The notes below the pieces were generated by a model. The model did no database searches. It saw nothing but the letters and a program-made list of their open reading frames with translations, and had not been told where the DNA came from. The translations under genes were made by a program, and so were the position numbers. Positions 9,241 through 18,035 of a stretch of DNA of 34,074 bases are shown here, one piece after another. Each line of letters opens with the position of its first letter. Within the stretch, counting starts at the first letter, position 1. Source of the DNA: Deltaproteobacteria bacterium CG_4_9_14_3_um_filter_63_12 (GTDB lineage Bacteria; Myxococcota_A; Bradymonadia; UBA4248; UM-FILTER-63-12); contig PFUG01000563.1 in assembly GCA_002789955.1 (NCBI GenBank), forward strand, positions 1 through 34,074, written 5' to 3'.

Positions 9241-10746
9241 ATGCGCCTCGCTCTCACCTTTGTTCTCGTCGTCTTGGCCTGCGGCTGTGACCAAAAACGC
9301 CAACCCGAGGTCGACGCCGCGGCTGCACAGGCGGCTTCGAGGCCCGAAGCCCAAGGGGCGACCGAGACGCCTCCGGCGGTGGGAGCGGCTGCCGACAAGA
9401 GCGCGCCCGATCACTCCGAGAAGGCCGATGGCAGCCCGGTCTCCGTCGCTGCCGATGGCGCGGACGTGGCCAATGCCGCGGCCGTCGAGGCCGCGGAGGC
9501 CGTGCTGGACCCGCAAGAACAAGCCGCCGCCGCGCCGACCGCCGAGACACCGAGCCAGCGAACCGAGCGCAAAGATGGGCAGGGCGCCTTACGCCTCGCG
9601 CCGGAGCTCGACCACCTCGTGGTCCGCACGCAGTGGCCCGTGGGCGAGGTCTATGGGAACGTGCTCTATGAGGGGAACAACAGCGCCATGCGCGGCGCCG
9701 CCGAGTCCGATGGCTCCTACGCCATCAGCGCCCTGGACATCGCCGAGCGTTGGCGCACCTGGGGCCGGGTCGGGCGCGGGGTCTTCATGCTGCGCGACTC
9801 CCTCTGGAACCAACAGGACCACGTGGGCCGCTACGCGCCTGTGGCCTTGATGCTCTCGCCGTCGTGGCTCACCGTGGCGGTGCACGAGGTGTCGCTCGGG
9901 CACGCCTCGCCGCGCTTGGGTGTGCCCGCGGACCCAGGCAACGACGAGGCCTGGACTGCGCTCGGTCCCGAGGCCCTGTTCGGGCTCTTTCCGCCGTCGG
10001 AGACGTTGCACCTTTGGGCGACCGAGACGCTGACGAGCAGCGACGCCCTCAGCGCGGCGAGAATCCGGGTAACCCGGGACACGCTCGTCCTCTTGGACGG
10101 CTACTTGGCCTCGTTGGCCGAGGTGGCCGAGCACGGCCCGGCGGCCGTTGCGGCGCGCGGTGCGGAGCTCATCGCCCAGAGCGACCGCGACTACTTCACG
10201 CCCGAATTGCGGCGTGACGCGTTCATCCCCTTGCTCGTCGAGCACGCCTCGCCCCACGAGATCAACGATGAGGGCAAGAGCTTCCACGTATCCGGACGCG
10301 AGGTGCCCGACGCGATCATCGCCTTGACGCGCAGCGCGGTGCTGCGTCGGCGCCTAGCCGACGGGGACCTCGCCATCGAGCGCTACGATTTGTCTCGCGC
10401 CAGCGAGCTGGACCACCTCGTGGAGGTGTTGGCCCCGCTGGTGCCAGCGGGCGACGAAGGAAACACGGTCTGGCTCTGGGTGACCGGGCCGACCGAGGTG
10501 GAGGGCGAGTGGAAAGGGCCGCCAGCGCTCGACTACCGAGAGGCGTTGGAGGCAAAGCTGCTGGCCGCTGGGCTAAACCTGGACAGGATTCGGGTGGTGA
10601 CGCGAAACCCCGAGGCGCTGAGCTCGAAGACGCCCGCCGCCGAGCTCGCCTCCCAAGCCAAGGCCCACGGCGATGCCGGCTGGACTTTGCGCCTGAACCT
10701 GCGCGCGGGCGCCCTGCAGAAGAAGCTCGGCGAGGTGGGGCGTTGA
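9241..10746 (+). CDS. Large lipoprotein of unknown function
   Basis: A 501-residue protein with a short signal helix (3-13) and Cys at 14 and 16; C16, after Gly, is the more likely lipidation site. Residues 17-110 are Ala/Asp/Pro-rich and probably unstructured, a stalk as in the other lipoproteins here. The remaining 390 residues are globular, with conserved-looking stretches such as ELDHLVVRTQWPVGEVYGNVLYE and DSLWNQQDHVGRYAPVALML, and an acidic, aromatic-rich pattern throughout. I recognise no catalytic motif. GGAG lies 9 bases before the ATG. A DMT transporter follows 79 bases downstream on the same strand; co-transcription is possible but not shown. The long open frame and strong third-position GC make this a real gene. 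Confidence 0.75.
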   Translation: MRLALTFVLVVLACGCDQKRQPEVDAAAAQAASRPEAQGATETPPAVGAAADKSAPDHSEKADGSPVSVAADGADVANAAAVEAAEAVLDPQEQAAAAPTAETPSQRTERKDGQGALRLAPELDHLVVRTQWPVGEVYGNVLYEGNNSAMRGAAESDGSYAISALDIAERWRTWGRVGRGVFMLRDSLWNQQDHVGRYAPVALMLSPSWLTVAVHEVSLGHASPRLGVPADPGNDEAWTALGPEALFGLFPPSETLHLWATETLTSSDALSAARIRVTRDTLVLLDGYLASLAEVAEHGPAAVAARGAELIAQSDRDYFTPELRRDAFIPLLVEHASPHEINDEGKSFHVSGREVPDAIIALTRSAVLRRRLADGDLAIERYDLSRASELDHLVEVLAPLVPAGDEGNTVWLWVTGPTEVEGEWKGPPALDYREALEAKLLAAGLNLDRIRVVTRNPEALSSKTPAAELASQAKAHGDAGWTLRLNLRAGALQKKLGEVGR

Positions 10747-10825
10747 GTTTCGCCACAGTCGAGGGCGGCCACCGTCCGCCCCAACGTGGCATTTGCCAGC
10801 CCGTGCTCGTGGGCCGCGTCGTCCT

Positions 10826-11707
10826 ATGAGCGTGACCTTGCGCAGCACCTTGGTCGGCGCCAGCGCGCTCCTCTTGTGGTCGACCCTGGCCGTGCTGACG
10901 GGCTGGGCCGGCCCGACGCCGCCCTTCTTGCTGGTCGGCATCGCCTTCCTGCTCGCCTTCGCCATGGGAGCGCTGCGCTCGCTGCTGCGCGGCGAGTCGG
11001 TGTTGGGCCCGTTGCGCCAACCATGGCGGGTGTGGGCGCTGGGGGTCGGCGGGTTGTTTGGCTACCACGCGTCGATGTTCTTCGCGCTGCAGAACGCGCC
11101 CCCCGTCGAGGCCAACCTCATCAACTACCTCTGGCCGCTGCTGATCGTGCTGTTCTCCGGCTTCTTGCCCGGCCACCGGCTGCGGGCGTTCCACGTCGGA
11201 GGGGCCGCCCTGGGCCTGCTCGGCGTGGTGATCTTGTTGTCGGGCAAGGGCGCCGCGCCGCAGGCCACGGCCTTCTGGGGCTACGGCGCCGCCTTCCTCG
11301 CCGCCTTCATCTGGGCGTCCTACTCCGTGCTGTCGCGGCTCTTCGCGGCCGTCCCCACCGAAGCGGTCGGTGGCTTCTGCCTGGTCGGTTCGCTGTTGGC
11401 CTTTCTCTGCCACGCCGCCTTCGAGCCCTCCGTGTGGCCTTCTGGTGGCGGACAGTGGGCGGCGGTCGTGGTGCTGGGACTCGGCCCGGCTGGTGGCGCC
11501 TTCTTCCTGTGGGATGTGGGCATGAAGAAGGGCGACATCCAGGTCCTCGGGGTGCTGTCTTACACCACGGCGCTGGTCTCGACGCTGCTGCTGATCGTCT
11601 TCGGCGAGGCGCAGGCGAGCGGGTCGATCGCAATGGCGTGCGGGTTGATAGTGGGGGGCGCGGTGTTGGCGTCGAAGGAGTTGCTGGGGCGCGCGGCACG
11701 GGCCTGA
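10826..11707 (+). CDS. DMT/EamA-family exporter, YddG-like
   Basis: A 293-residue inner-membrane protein with ten hydrophobic helices arranged as two EamA halves (about 5-140 and 145-290). Family members export amino acids and other metabolites; NYLWPL in helix 4 followed by GFLPGHR resembles the aromatic amino-acid exporter YddG subgroup. The start at ATG 10826 puts the first helix close to the N-terminus, as in the family; the in-frame ATG at 10793 adds eleven Arg-rich residues. No clear ribosome site precedes either. The substrate cannot be read from sequence. It converges on the histidine-kinase operon, with 71 bases between them. Confidence 0.85.
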   Translation: MSVTLRSTLVGASALLLWSTLAVLTGWAGPTPPFLLVGIAFLLAFAMGALRSLLRGESVLGPLRQPWRVWALGVGGLFGYHASMFFALQNAPPVEANLINYLWPLLIVLFSGFLPGHRLRAFHVGGAALGLLGVVILLSGKGAAPQATAFWGYGAAFLAAFIWASYSVLSRLFAAVPTEAVGGFCLVGSLLAFLCHAAFEPSVWPSGGGQWAAVVVLGLGPAGGAFFLWDVGMKKGDIQVLGVLSYTTALVSTLLLIVFGEAQASGSIAMACGLIVGGAVLASKELLGRAARA

Positions 11708-11711
11708 GCGG

Positions 11712-11731
11712 GCACTCTCGTCGAGGAGTGC
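11712..11731. terminator. Weak hairpin between convergent genes
   Basis: GCACTC (11712-11717) and GAGTGC (11726-11731) form a 6-bp stem with an 8-base loop, directly after the transporter stop and before the kinase stop. There is no T-run on either strand, so this is only a possible terminator. A 10-base palindrome, GACTCGAGTC, lies nearby at 11756-11765. Confidence 0.25.
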
Positions 11732-11778
11732 GAGCTTCGGCCGGCGCTCAATATGGACTCGAGTCTAGATTCGGCGGC

Positions 11779-13842
11779 TCAGTGCCCCGCATTTTTGATA
11801 TGGTCGTTGACGATCTTTCGGAAGAGGTTCATGTCGAAGGGTTTTTCGAGCTGCGGATTGTCGACGCTGGCTAGGTACTCTTGAGCTCTCGGGGTGAAGG
11901 CCCCGCCGGTGATGAACACGACCTGCTTGGCGAGGTCAGGGAGCGTCTGGGCGAGCCACTCGTGCAGCTCAACCCCAGACAAGGTGGGCATCATTACGTC
12001 GCACAGGATGAGGTCGAAGCGCTGGTCGGACTCGAGGAGCTTCAGGGCTTCCTCCCCTGACGCGACGTCGACGACGGTGTGGCCTTTGAGCATACGGACC
12101 ATGGCGTGGCGGATGCCGTCCTCGTCATCGATGATGAGGATACGTCCCCTCACCTTGGGTTCCGCCTCAACGGGTATTGGGGGCTCGACGGTCGCGGCGC
12201 GTTCCAGTCGGCGGATGGGGAGACGAACGATGACGCTCGTGCCTTTTCCGAGCTCGCTGCGCACCTCGATACGGCCGCCGTACCCTTCGATGATGTTCTT
12301 GCTGATGGACAGACCCAAGCCCGTGCCGACACCAATCTCCTTGGTGGTGTAGAACGGCTCGAAGATGCGCGGCAGGTTTTGCGGGGCGATGCCTCGGCCG
12401 GTGTCGCGCACCTCGGCAAAGACCTCTTCGCCCTGTTGCCAGGTGCGCACCAGGATCTGATGCTTGTCGAGCGCTCCCTCGTCGATGGCGTGGGCGGCGT
12501 TGACCAGTAGGTTCAGGAAGACCTGTGAGAGCCTGCCCTCGCTGGCGAGGACCGAAGAGAGCTGCCCGTAGTCCTTGACCAAGCGGGCTCGGTACTTGAT
12601 TTCGTTGAAGGCCATGTTGATGGCGAGCTCGATGACGTCCATCAGGTTGACGGGGAGCAGCCGCGTCTCATCGACGCGGGAGAAGGTCCCTAAACCGCGC
12701 GTTACATCTTTGATGCGGTAGATGCCGCCGAGGGCGTCTTTGAAGCGCGCCAGGATGTCGTCCAGCATGGCGGGGGTGAGGAGCTCGAGCTCCGGTCCCA
12801 GCGCTGCAGCCCACTCTTTTTGCCCCATGCGCTTGCCCATGATGTCGAGGGAGCTTCTCAAGGCGGAGCCGAGTCGGGGCAGGTCGTCGGTCAGGCTCTC
12901 GAGGTTGAAGAGGACGTAGGAGAGGGGATTGTTGATCTCGTGCGCCACTCCAGCGGCGAGCATTCCCATGGTCGAGAGTCGGTCGGATTGCGCGAGCTGG
13001 GCCTCCATTCTCTTGCGCTCGGTGATGTCCTGCACGGTCGCCATCAGGTTGCCGTTGGGCATCTTCATGACCGCGACCTCGGCGGTGAAGGTCGACCCGT
13101 CTTTGCGGACGAATTGCCACTCTCGGAAGTAGCCTGTAGAGGTTCGGATTGCCTCCCGCGCCGGCTCGATTTGCGGGGCGACGATGTTCGAGGCGTGCAG
13201 CCCGACCAACTCCTCACGGGAATAGCCGAGCAGGCGGCACATTCCTTCGTTGGCATCCAGGTAGAAGCTCTGCTGATCGGCGATGAGGATGCCGATGGGC
13301 GCGTGCTCGAACAAGGAGCGGTAGTTGGCTTCGCTGTCCCGAAGGGCTTGTTCGACGCGCTTGCGCTCAGCGAGCTCGAGCTCCAGCTCGTGCGTTCGTT
13401 CGGCCACCAGTGCGGTCAGCTCGTCGCGCTCAAATCGCTGCATGCGATGTGCGGCCTTGAGCTTGGCCATGGCCCGGAGCTGCGCCACCAGCTCCAGTTC
13501 GTTGGCTGGCTTCGCAAGAAACGCGTCGCCGCCGGCCTCGAGTGCCTTGACGTGGGTCTCGCGATCGGTCCCCAGCGCGGTCAGGAAGATGACCGGGATG
13601 TCTCGCAGGCGCTCCTCGGCCTTCAGCCTCCGACAGACCTCGAAACCGTCCATCCCCGGCATGATGATGTCGAGCAAGATGGCGTCTGGGTCTTCGGAGC
13701 GTGCCAGGGCGATGCCGCTAAGGCCGTCGAGGGCGGTGAACAGCGTGCAGCCCTGCAAGGCGTCAGTGAGCACCGCCCGCAAGGTGATGAGGTTGTCGCG
13801 CTGGTCATCGATGGCAAGAATCTTGAGCGTGTTGATCCCCAT
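11779..13842 (-). CDS. Hybrid sensor kinase: REC-PAS-HisKA-HATPase-REC
   Basis: A soluble 687-residue two-component kinase with no membrane helix. Domain order: receiver 5-125 (acid pocket D12/D13, phospho-acceptor D58, K111), a coiled coil of about 130-170, PAS 170-275, HisKA with phosphorylated H301 in GVAHEINNP, an extended dimerisation helix region, HATPase with the N-box NLLVNAAHA and G-boxes DTGRGIAP and GTGLGLSI, and a C-terminal receiver from 565 (D615, K667). It can take phosphate at the N-terminal receiver, integrate a PAS signal and pass phosphate to its own C-terminal receiver. No DNA-binding output is present, so the effector lies elsewhere. It is the last gene of the cheR operon, 10 bases after the upstream kinase. 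Confidence 0.93.
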   Translation of the reverse strand: MGINTLKILAIDDQRDNLITLRAVLTDALQGCTLFTALDGLSGIALARSEDPDAILLDIIMPGMDGFEVCRRLKAEERLRDIPVIFLTALGTDRETHVKALEAGGDAFLAKPANELELVAQLRAMAKLKAAHRMQRFERDELTALVAERTHELELELAERKRVEQALRDSEANYRSLFEHAPIGILIADQQSFYLDANEGMCRLLGYSREELVGLHASNIVAPQIEPAREAIRTSTGYFREWQFVRKDGSTFTAEVAVMKMPNGNLMATVQDITERKRMEAQLAQSDRLSTMGMLAAGVAHEINNPLSYVLFNLESLTDDLPRLGSALRSSLDIMGKRMGQKEWAAALGPELELLTPAMLDDILARFKDALGGIYRIKDVTRGLGTFSRVDETRLLPVNLMDVIELAINMAFNEIKYRARLVKDYGQLSSVLASEGRLSQVFLNLLVNAAHAIDEGALDKHQILVRTWQQGEEVFAEVRDTGRGIAPQNLPRIFEPFYTTKEIGVGTGLGLSISKNIIEGYGGRIEVRSELGKGTSVIVRLPIRRLERAATVEPPIPVEAEPKVRGRILIIDDEDGIRHAMVRMLKGHTVVDVASGEEALKLLESDQRFDLILCDVMMPTLSGVELHEWLAQTLPDLAKQVVFITGGAFTPRAQEYLASVDNPQLEKPFDMNLFRKIVNDHIKNAGH

Positions 13843-13852
13843 AACGTCCCCC

Positions 13853-16798
13853 TTACGCGGTGAACAATCCAGCCAATGTCTTCTTCAATATTTCGCCATC
13901 GAGGGGCTTGGACAAATACCCGTCGAAGCCATGGGCGAGAATCGACTCCCGATCGCCGGTCATGGCGCTGGCGGTGACCGCGAAGACTGGGATCTCTTTC
14001 AGGGTCTCGTCTCGATGCAGCGCTTTCAAGGCCTCGAACCCGTCGAGAACGGGCATGGCGAGGTCCATGAGGATGACGTCTGGCAGATGGCGCCGTGCTT
14101 GCTCGAGTCCCTCCTGGCCGTCTTGCGCCGAGACCACCACATAGTTGTCCTCCAACAGGGCTTTGGCGGTGCGCAGGTTGTCGGGGTCATCTTCGACCAC
14201 CAAGACCACCGGTTTGCCAGGACGTCTGGGTTTGCGTGTGGGCGCCACGCGTCGGTCTGAAGGCTTCCGTGGCTCGTCGGGCTCGACCATCCCAGCCACT
14301 GCGGCGAGGAGACGCTCTTTGTCGACGTCGCCTTTGCGGATCAACTGGTGAATGTGGTTGCCCTCGAGGAAGCTCAGCTCCTGCTTGGTCACGTGTTTGG
14401 CGGTGAGGATCAGCACGGGCAGTGTGGCGGTCTTGGGCACCGCACGGAGTGCACCGAGGACTTGGAAACCGTCTACTTCGGGCATCATCAGGTCGAGGAT
14501 CACGGCCTCGGGCGCAATGTGCTCGAGCATCTCGAGGGCCATCTTGCCGTTGCGCGCCACCTCGACCTGGTAACCCTCGGCCCGCAGGATGTCGCACATC
14601 TGGATGACCGCGGGTTCGCTGTCCTCGATGAGCAAGAGCCGCTGTCCTCGACGGGAGTTCGGAGTGGGAGTTTTCGCGCGAGGGCGAGTCCTCGAGGGCA
14701 CGCCCACGGCGCCGTGCGTCGCTGTGAGCGGCAGGCGCACGGTGAAGGTGGAGCCAGCCCCCAACTTGCTCTCCACGCCGACCTCACCGCCGAGGAGGTG
14801 TGCGTACCTGCGGGCGATGGTGAGGCCCAACCCCGTCCCGCCTTGGCGGCGAGAGGTGCTGTCGTCGGCTTGCCTGAACTCTTCGAAGATGAGGTCCAGC
14901 TTGTCCGGCGCGATGCCAATGCCGGTGTCGGTCACTGTGAGCCCGACGGCGTGGTCGGCGAAGGTCGCCGCGATGGACACCTGCCCGACGTCGGTGAATT
15001 TGACCGCGTTGCCAATGAGGTTCTGCAGGATGTGGCGGCACTTGTCGGCGTCGCTCTCGATGAGGCCCTCGGGAACTTGGTTGTCGAGGGCGACGCCCTT
15101 CTTCCCCGCGATGGGCGCGAGCATGTCCACGAGCTCGCCCACGAGCCCCCTGAGGGAGAAGCGCTCGACCCGCAGGTCCTCCTGTCCGGCCTCGAGGCGC
15201 GAGAGATCGAGCACGTCGTTGATGAGCGCCAAGAGGTTCTTGCCGTTGCGCTCGATGACCTCGAGATAGCTCCACTCCTCGTCGGGGATCTTCATTTCCA
15301 ACCGGCGGCTGAGCACGCTCGACAGGGCGATCACCGAGTTGAGGGGGGTGCGCAGCTCGTGGCTCATGTTGGACAAAAAGGCGCTCTTGAGTCGGTTGGC
15401 TTCATCGACCTGACGCTTTTGAATCTCCAGCTCGGCGTTGTGCTCCGCGAGTTGGGAAGCCTGCGCCTCCAGCTCCTCTTTCTGCGCCTCCAGCTCCAAA
15501 TTCTGCGCCTCGAGCCCAGCGCTCAACTCGGCGATGCGACGGTTGGACAACATGGCGTTGAGCCAGGTGGTGAGGGCCGGCTGCACCTGCGTCAAGAACC
15601 TCATCTCGGCGGGGCGATAATCGCGGAGACTGGCCAGAGAGACCACCGCCGGAATCTCTTTGCCCGAGACGAGGGGGATCGTGACAATCTCTCGCGGTCT
15701 GAACTCGCCGCTCACTGTGGCGAAGGTGAAGTGGGTGTCCGTTGGAATGTCGGAGATTCGTTGGATCGACCGACTCGCCAGCGCGGCCCCGAACTCCCCC
15801 TCGTGGGCGCTCGCCGAGAACGAGTGGCCATCGCCGCTGAGCCCGATGGATTTGAGGGGCATGTACTCGCCGCGCTCCTCGTCCAGCACGTAGACCGCTC
15901 CTATCTGTGACGCGGTTAGGCGCATCAGCGTCTCGAGGACGCGCACACCAAACGCGCGGGCCTCGAGCTCCTCGAGCAGCGTCGCGTTGAGGTCTGCGGC
16001 GCTCGCAAAGTGGGTCGCGTTGGCCTGGACGGAGTCGGCCAACGTGTTGAAGGCCTTAGAGAGCGTCCCGACCTCGTTCTTAGAGGCGAATAGGCTGCGC
16101 ACCTCCAGATTTCCCTGGCCGAGCTGCGCAGCGGTCGCGGTCAACTCGGCGAGGGGCCTTTTGATGCCGTTGAGGAGGAGCCAGCTGACGCTCAGCGAGA
16201 GCAGCAGGATCAGCCCAACGACGAAGAAGAGCTGCTGTTGCAGCGCCGCGGCCTTGTCCGTCGCACGCCGATGCAGCGTGTTGCTCATGTTGTCGGCAAA
16301 CGTGTCGATTTTCTTGAGGCTGACCATCACCGCTGTGGACCGTTCGGCTTGCACTCCGCCCTCTCGGTGCTCCGCCCAGAGAACCCCTCCGGTCCCCATC
16401 AATCGAATCGTTTCGTCGCGCTGAACCTTCCAACTCAGCAAATCGCTCTCCAGAGTGTCGACGTCGTCCTCTGGCCCCAGGTAGCGGTCACGAAGGAGTT
16501 CGAGCTGCTTCTCGGCGCTCACTTCACCGAGGGAGATCTGGTGGAGAATGGTCTCCCTCCCCTGTTGGTCTTGTGCCTGTCGCAGTTCTCGCACATGACG
16601 TGACATTCGCTCTACGTCCGCTTCTAGCCGGCCGACGGCGCGGTGTACCTGCAGAGGATGCTCGAACAGGTCGTTGGTCTGCCGCGCGAGCTCGTCCGCC
16701 TGCCGCCAGGACAGGACCCCAAGCCCGAGCACGAGCACCATGATCAGACCGAGACCGAGGCGGAGCTGTGTCCCGATCTGGAGGTCTTTGAGCCTCAT
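13853..16798 (-). CDS. Membrane hybrid sensor kinase: HAMP-GAF-HisKA-HATPase-REC-REC
   Basis: A 981-residue transmembrane kinase. TM1 at about 13-30 and TM2 at 190-210 bracket a helical periplasmic sensor like the four-helix-bundle domains of chemoreceptors. HAMP follows at about 210-262, GAF at 275-415, and a Glu/Gln-rich coiled coil at 420-472. H480 lies in NMSHELRTPLN; the HATPase has N597 and G-boxes near 624-630 and 653-658. The two receivers have D769 and D912. The second has the usual KP (K964); the first has RKGD where KP is expected, so its chemistry may differ. It is preceded by cheR with a 3-base gap, which suggests that its signalling helices or a partner are methylated. The ligand is unknown. 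Confidence 0.92.
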   Translation of the reverse strand: MRLKDLQIGTQLRLGLGLIMVLVLGLGVLSWRQADELARQTNDLFEHPLQVHRAVGRLEADVERMSRHVRELRQAQDQQGRETILHQISLGEVSAEKQLELLRDRYLGPEDDVDTLESDLLSWKVQRDETIRLMGTGGVLWAEHREGGVQAERSTAVMVSLKKIDTFADNMSNTLHRRATDKAAALQQQLFFVVGLILLLSLSVSWLLLNGIKRPLAELTATAAQLGQGNLEVRSLFASKNEVGTLSKAFNTLADSVQANATHFASAADLNATLLEELEARAFGVRVLETLMRLTASQIGAVYVLDEERGEYMPLKSIGLSGDGHSFSASAHEGEFGAALASRSIQRISDIPTDTHFTFATVSGEFRPREIVTIPLVSGKEIPAVVSLASLRDYRPAEMRFLTQVQPALTTWLNAMLSNRRIAELSAGLEAQNLELEAQKEELEAQASQLAEHNAELEIQKRQVDEANRLKSAFLSNMSHELRTPLNSVIALSSVLSRRLEMKIPDEEWSYLEVIERNGKNLLALINDVLDLSRLEAGQEDLRVERFSLRGLVGELVDMLAPIAGKKGVALDNQVPEGLIESDADKCRHILQNLIGNAVKFTDVGQVSIAATFADHAVGLTVTDTGIGIAPDKLDLIFEEFRQADDSTSRRQGGTGLGLTIARRYAHLLGGEVGVESKLGAGSTFTVRLPLTATHGAVGVPSRTRPRAKTPTPNSRRGQRLLLIEDSEPAVIQMCDILRAEGYQVEVARNGKMALEMLEHIAPEAVILDLMMPEVDGFQVLGALRAVPKTATLPVLILTAKHVTKQELSFLEGNHIHQLIRKGDVDKERLLAAVAGMVEPDEPRKPSDRRVAPTRKPRRPGKPVVLVVEDDPDNLRTAKALLEDNYVVVSAQDGQEGLEQARRHLPDVILMDLAMPVLDGFEALKALHRDETLKEIPVFAVTASAMTGDRESILAHGFDGYLSKPLDGEILKKTLAGLFTA

Positions 16799-16801
16799 CG
16801 C

Positions 16802-17635
16802 TTACCTCACCTTGCGGAATAGAGTCGACGGCACGGCCATAGCCTGCAGGCCAAAGGCGCTGACTGTGTTGCGCTCGGCTTGTCCAGTCGCCAAGACCCC
16901 TCCAGTCACCAAACACTTGCCCAGCTTGTCGAGGATGACACGCTGGCTGTCGGGTCGATAGTAGAACAGCACGTTGCAGCACAAGACCAGATCAAACTGC
17001 CCGCAGATGCTCTCCTTCGGACACTCACTGTCCGCGTCTAGCAGGTCGTGCCGAGAAAAACTCACGCGCTCGCGCAGCTCGGGCACCGCCTCGAAGGTCG
17101 CCCCACGCCGCGTGAACCAGCGCTCGAGGTGGCCCAATCGGACGTTGCGCAGGGCCGACTCCGCGTACGTGCCGGCTTTGGCCAAGGCGAGCTGCTCTGT
17201 GCTGAGGTCGGTCGCGAAGATGCGGAAGGGGACGGGCGCGTCGCGCCCCTGCGAGAGCTCGAGCAGGAGAATGGCTAAGGAGTAAGCCTCCTGGCCGGCG
17301 GCGCAGCCCGCCGACCAGACCCTGAGCTCCGAAGGGTTCGACACGCCCTTTGTCGTCGCTAGGGCCGGCAGGATCCTCTGCTCGAGCTGCGCGAAGAGCA
17401 GCGGCTCGCGAAAGAGCTCACTGTGGTGGTTGGCCAATGACGCGACGAGCCCTTCGGCCTCGCCGCGGTCGGTGAGAAGCTCGAGGTAGGCTGTGAGCGT
17501 CGCGCAGCCCTTGGCGAGTCGCTGCTTTTCGACCGTCTTGCCGAGATGGCCGAGGTCGTAGACGCCGAGGTCGAGCCCGTGCGCTCGTTGCATCCTCTCA
17601 ACGAGGGCGTCCATTTCCGGAGGGATTCCAGACAT
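16802..17635 (-). CDS. cheR: CheR-type chemoreceptor methyltransferase
   Basis: A 277-residue SAM-dependent glutamate methyltransferase. The N-terminal helical domain (1-75) ends in the CheR hallmark region HHSELFRE at 70-77. The Rossmann domain has the SAM-binding motif WSAGCAAGQEAYSL (107-120), the acidic ATDLS at 141-145, and the CheR signature CNVLFYY at 220-226 (usually NVLIYF). No TPR or CheB fusion is present. It is the first gene of a three-gene operon with the two hybrid kinases and has no cheA, cheB, cheW or receptor gene nearby. This implies a non-motility sensory pathway in which CheR tunes the membrane kinase; that link is inferred from gene order. Confidence 0.9.
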   Translation of the reverse strand: MSGIPPEMDALVERMQRAHGLDLGVYDLGHLGKTVEKQRLAKGCATLTAYLELLTDRGEAEGLVASLANHHSELFREPLLFAQLEQRILPALATTKGVSNPSELRVWSAGCAAGQEAYSLAILLLELSQGRDAPVPFRIFATDLSTEQLALAKAGTYAESALRNVRLGHLERWFTRRGATFEAVPELRERVSFSRHDLLDADSECPKESICGQFDLVLCCNVLFYYRPDSQRVILDKLGKCLVTGGVLATGQAERNTVSAFGLQAMAVPSTLFRKVR

Positions 17636-17693
17636 CTCGCTCCTCTGGGGCAGCGCTGAGACTCGAGGTTTGTGACGAGACAGCGGCCAGCTA

Positions 17694-17996
17694 GTGCTAT
17701 GGGCTGTTCCCTGTCAAGCTCGAGAGCAGCGCGGCCACGCCCTCATCTTGGTACACTTTCACGGCAACGGCGAGGGGGTCGACGACTATCTACCGTTTTA
17801 GTCAGAGTTCCTCGATAAGCTCGGTGTGAACGCGTTTCTCGTCGAGTACCGAGGTTATGGTGGGTCGACTGGCGTGCCGCGTCTGGCGAACGCAACGCCG
17901 CGTGGGCTGGGGCCCTACGACGGGTTTTCAACTGCTCTTGGCATGGACTCAAAGCAGAGGACTCTGGTGTTTTTGCCCGAAAGTGTTCACGATTAG
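17694..17996 (+). pseudogene. Decayed alpha/beta hydrolase fragment
   Basis: In the frame of 17742 the plus strand reads ALILVHFHGNGEGVDDYLPF, then an in-frame TAG at 17799-17801, then SEFLDKLGVNAFLVEYRGYG followed by GSTG. This is the beginning of the alpha/beta-hydrolase fold: the oxyanion-side HGNG motif, a helix, and the second strand ending in YRGYGGS. Beyond about 17885 the similarity fades, and the frame closes at 17996 without a nucleophile elbow (GxSxG) or the rest of the fold. It is an inactivated, 3'-truncated relic between the cheR operon and the next lipoprotein gene. It is the only content I see in the 400-base gap. Confidence 0.7.
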
Positions 17997-18035
17997 GGCT
18001 CTCTGCTAAGGACCTGTCGCAGCCCAGGAGTTCCA

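Noticed and set aside
14348..15910. 520-codon plus-strand frame opposite the membrane kinase
   Set aside because: The minus strand gives perfect kinase and receiver motifs over the same bases; the plus frame has no domain or ribosome site.
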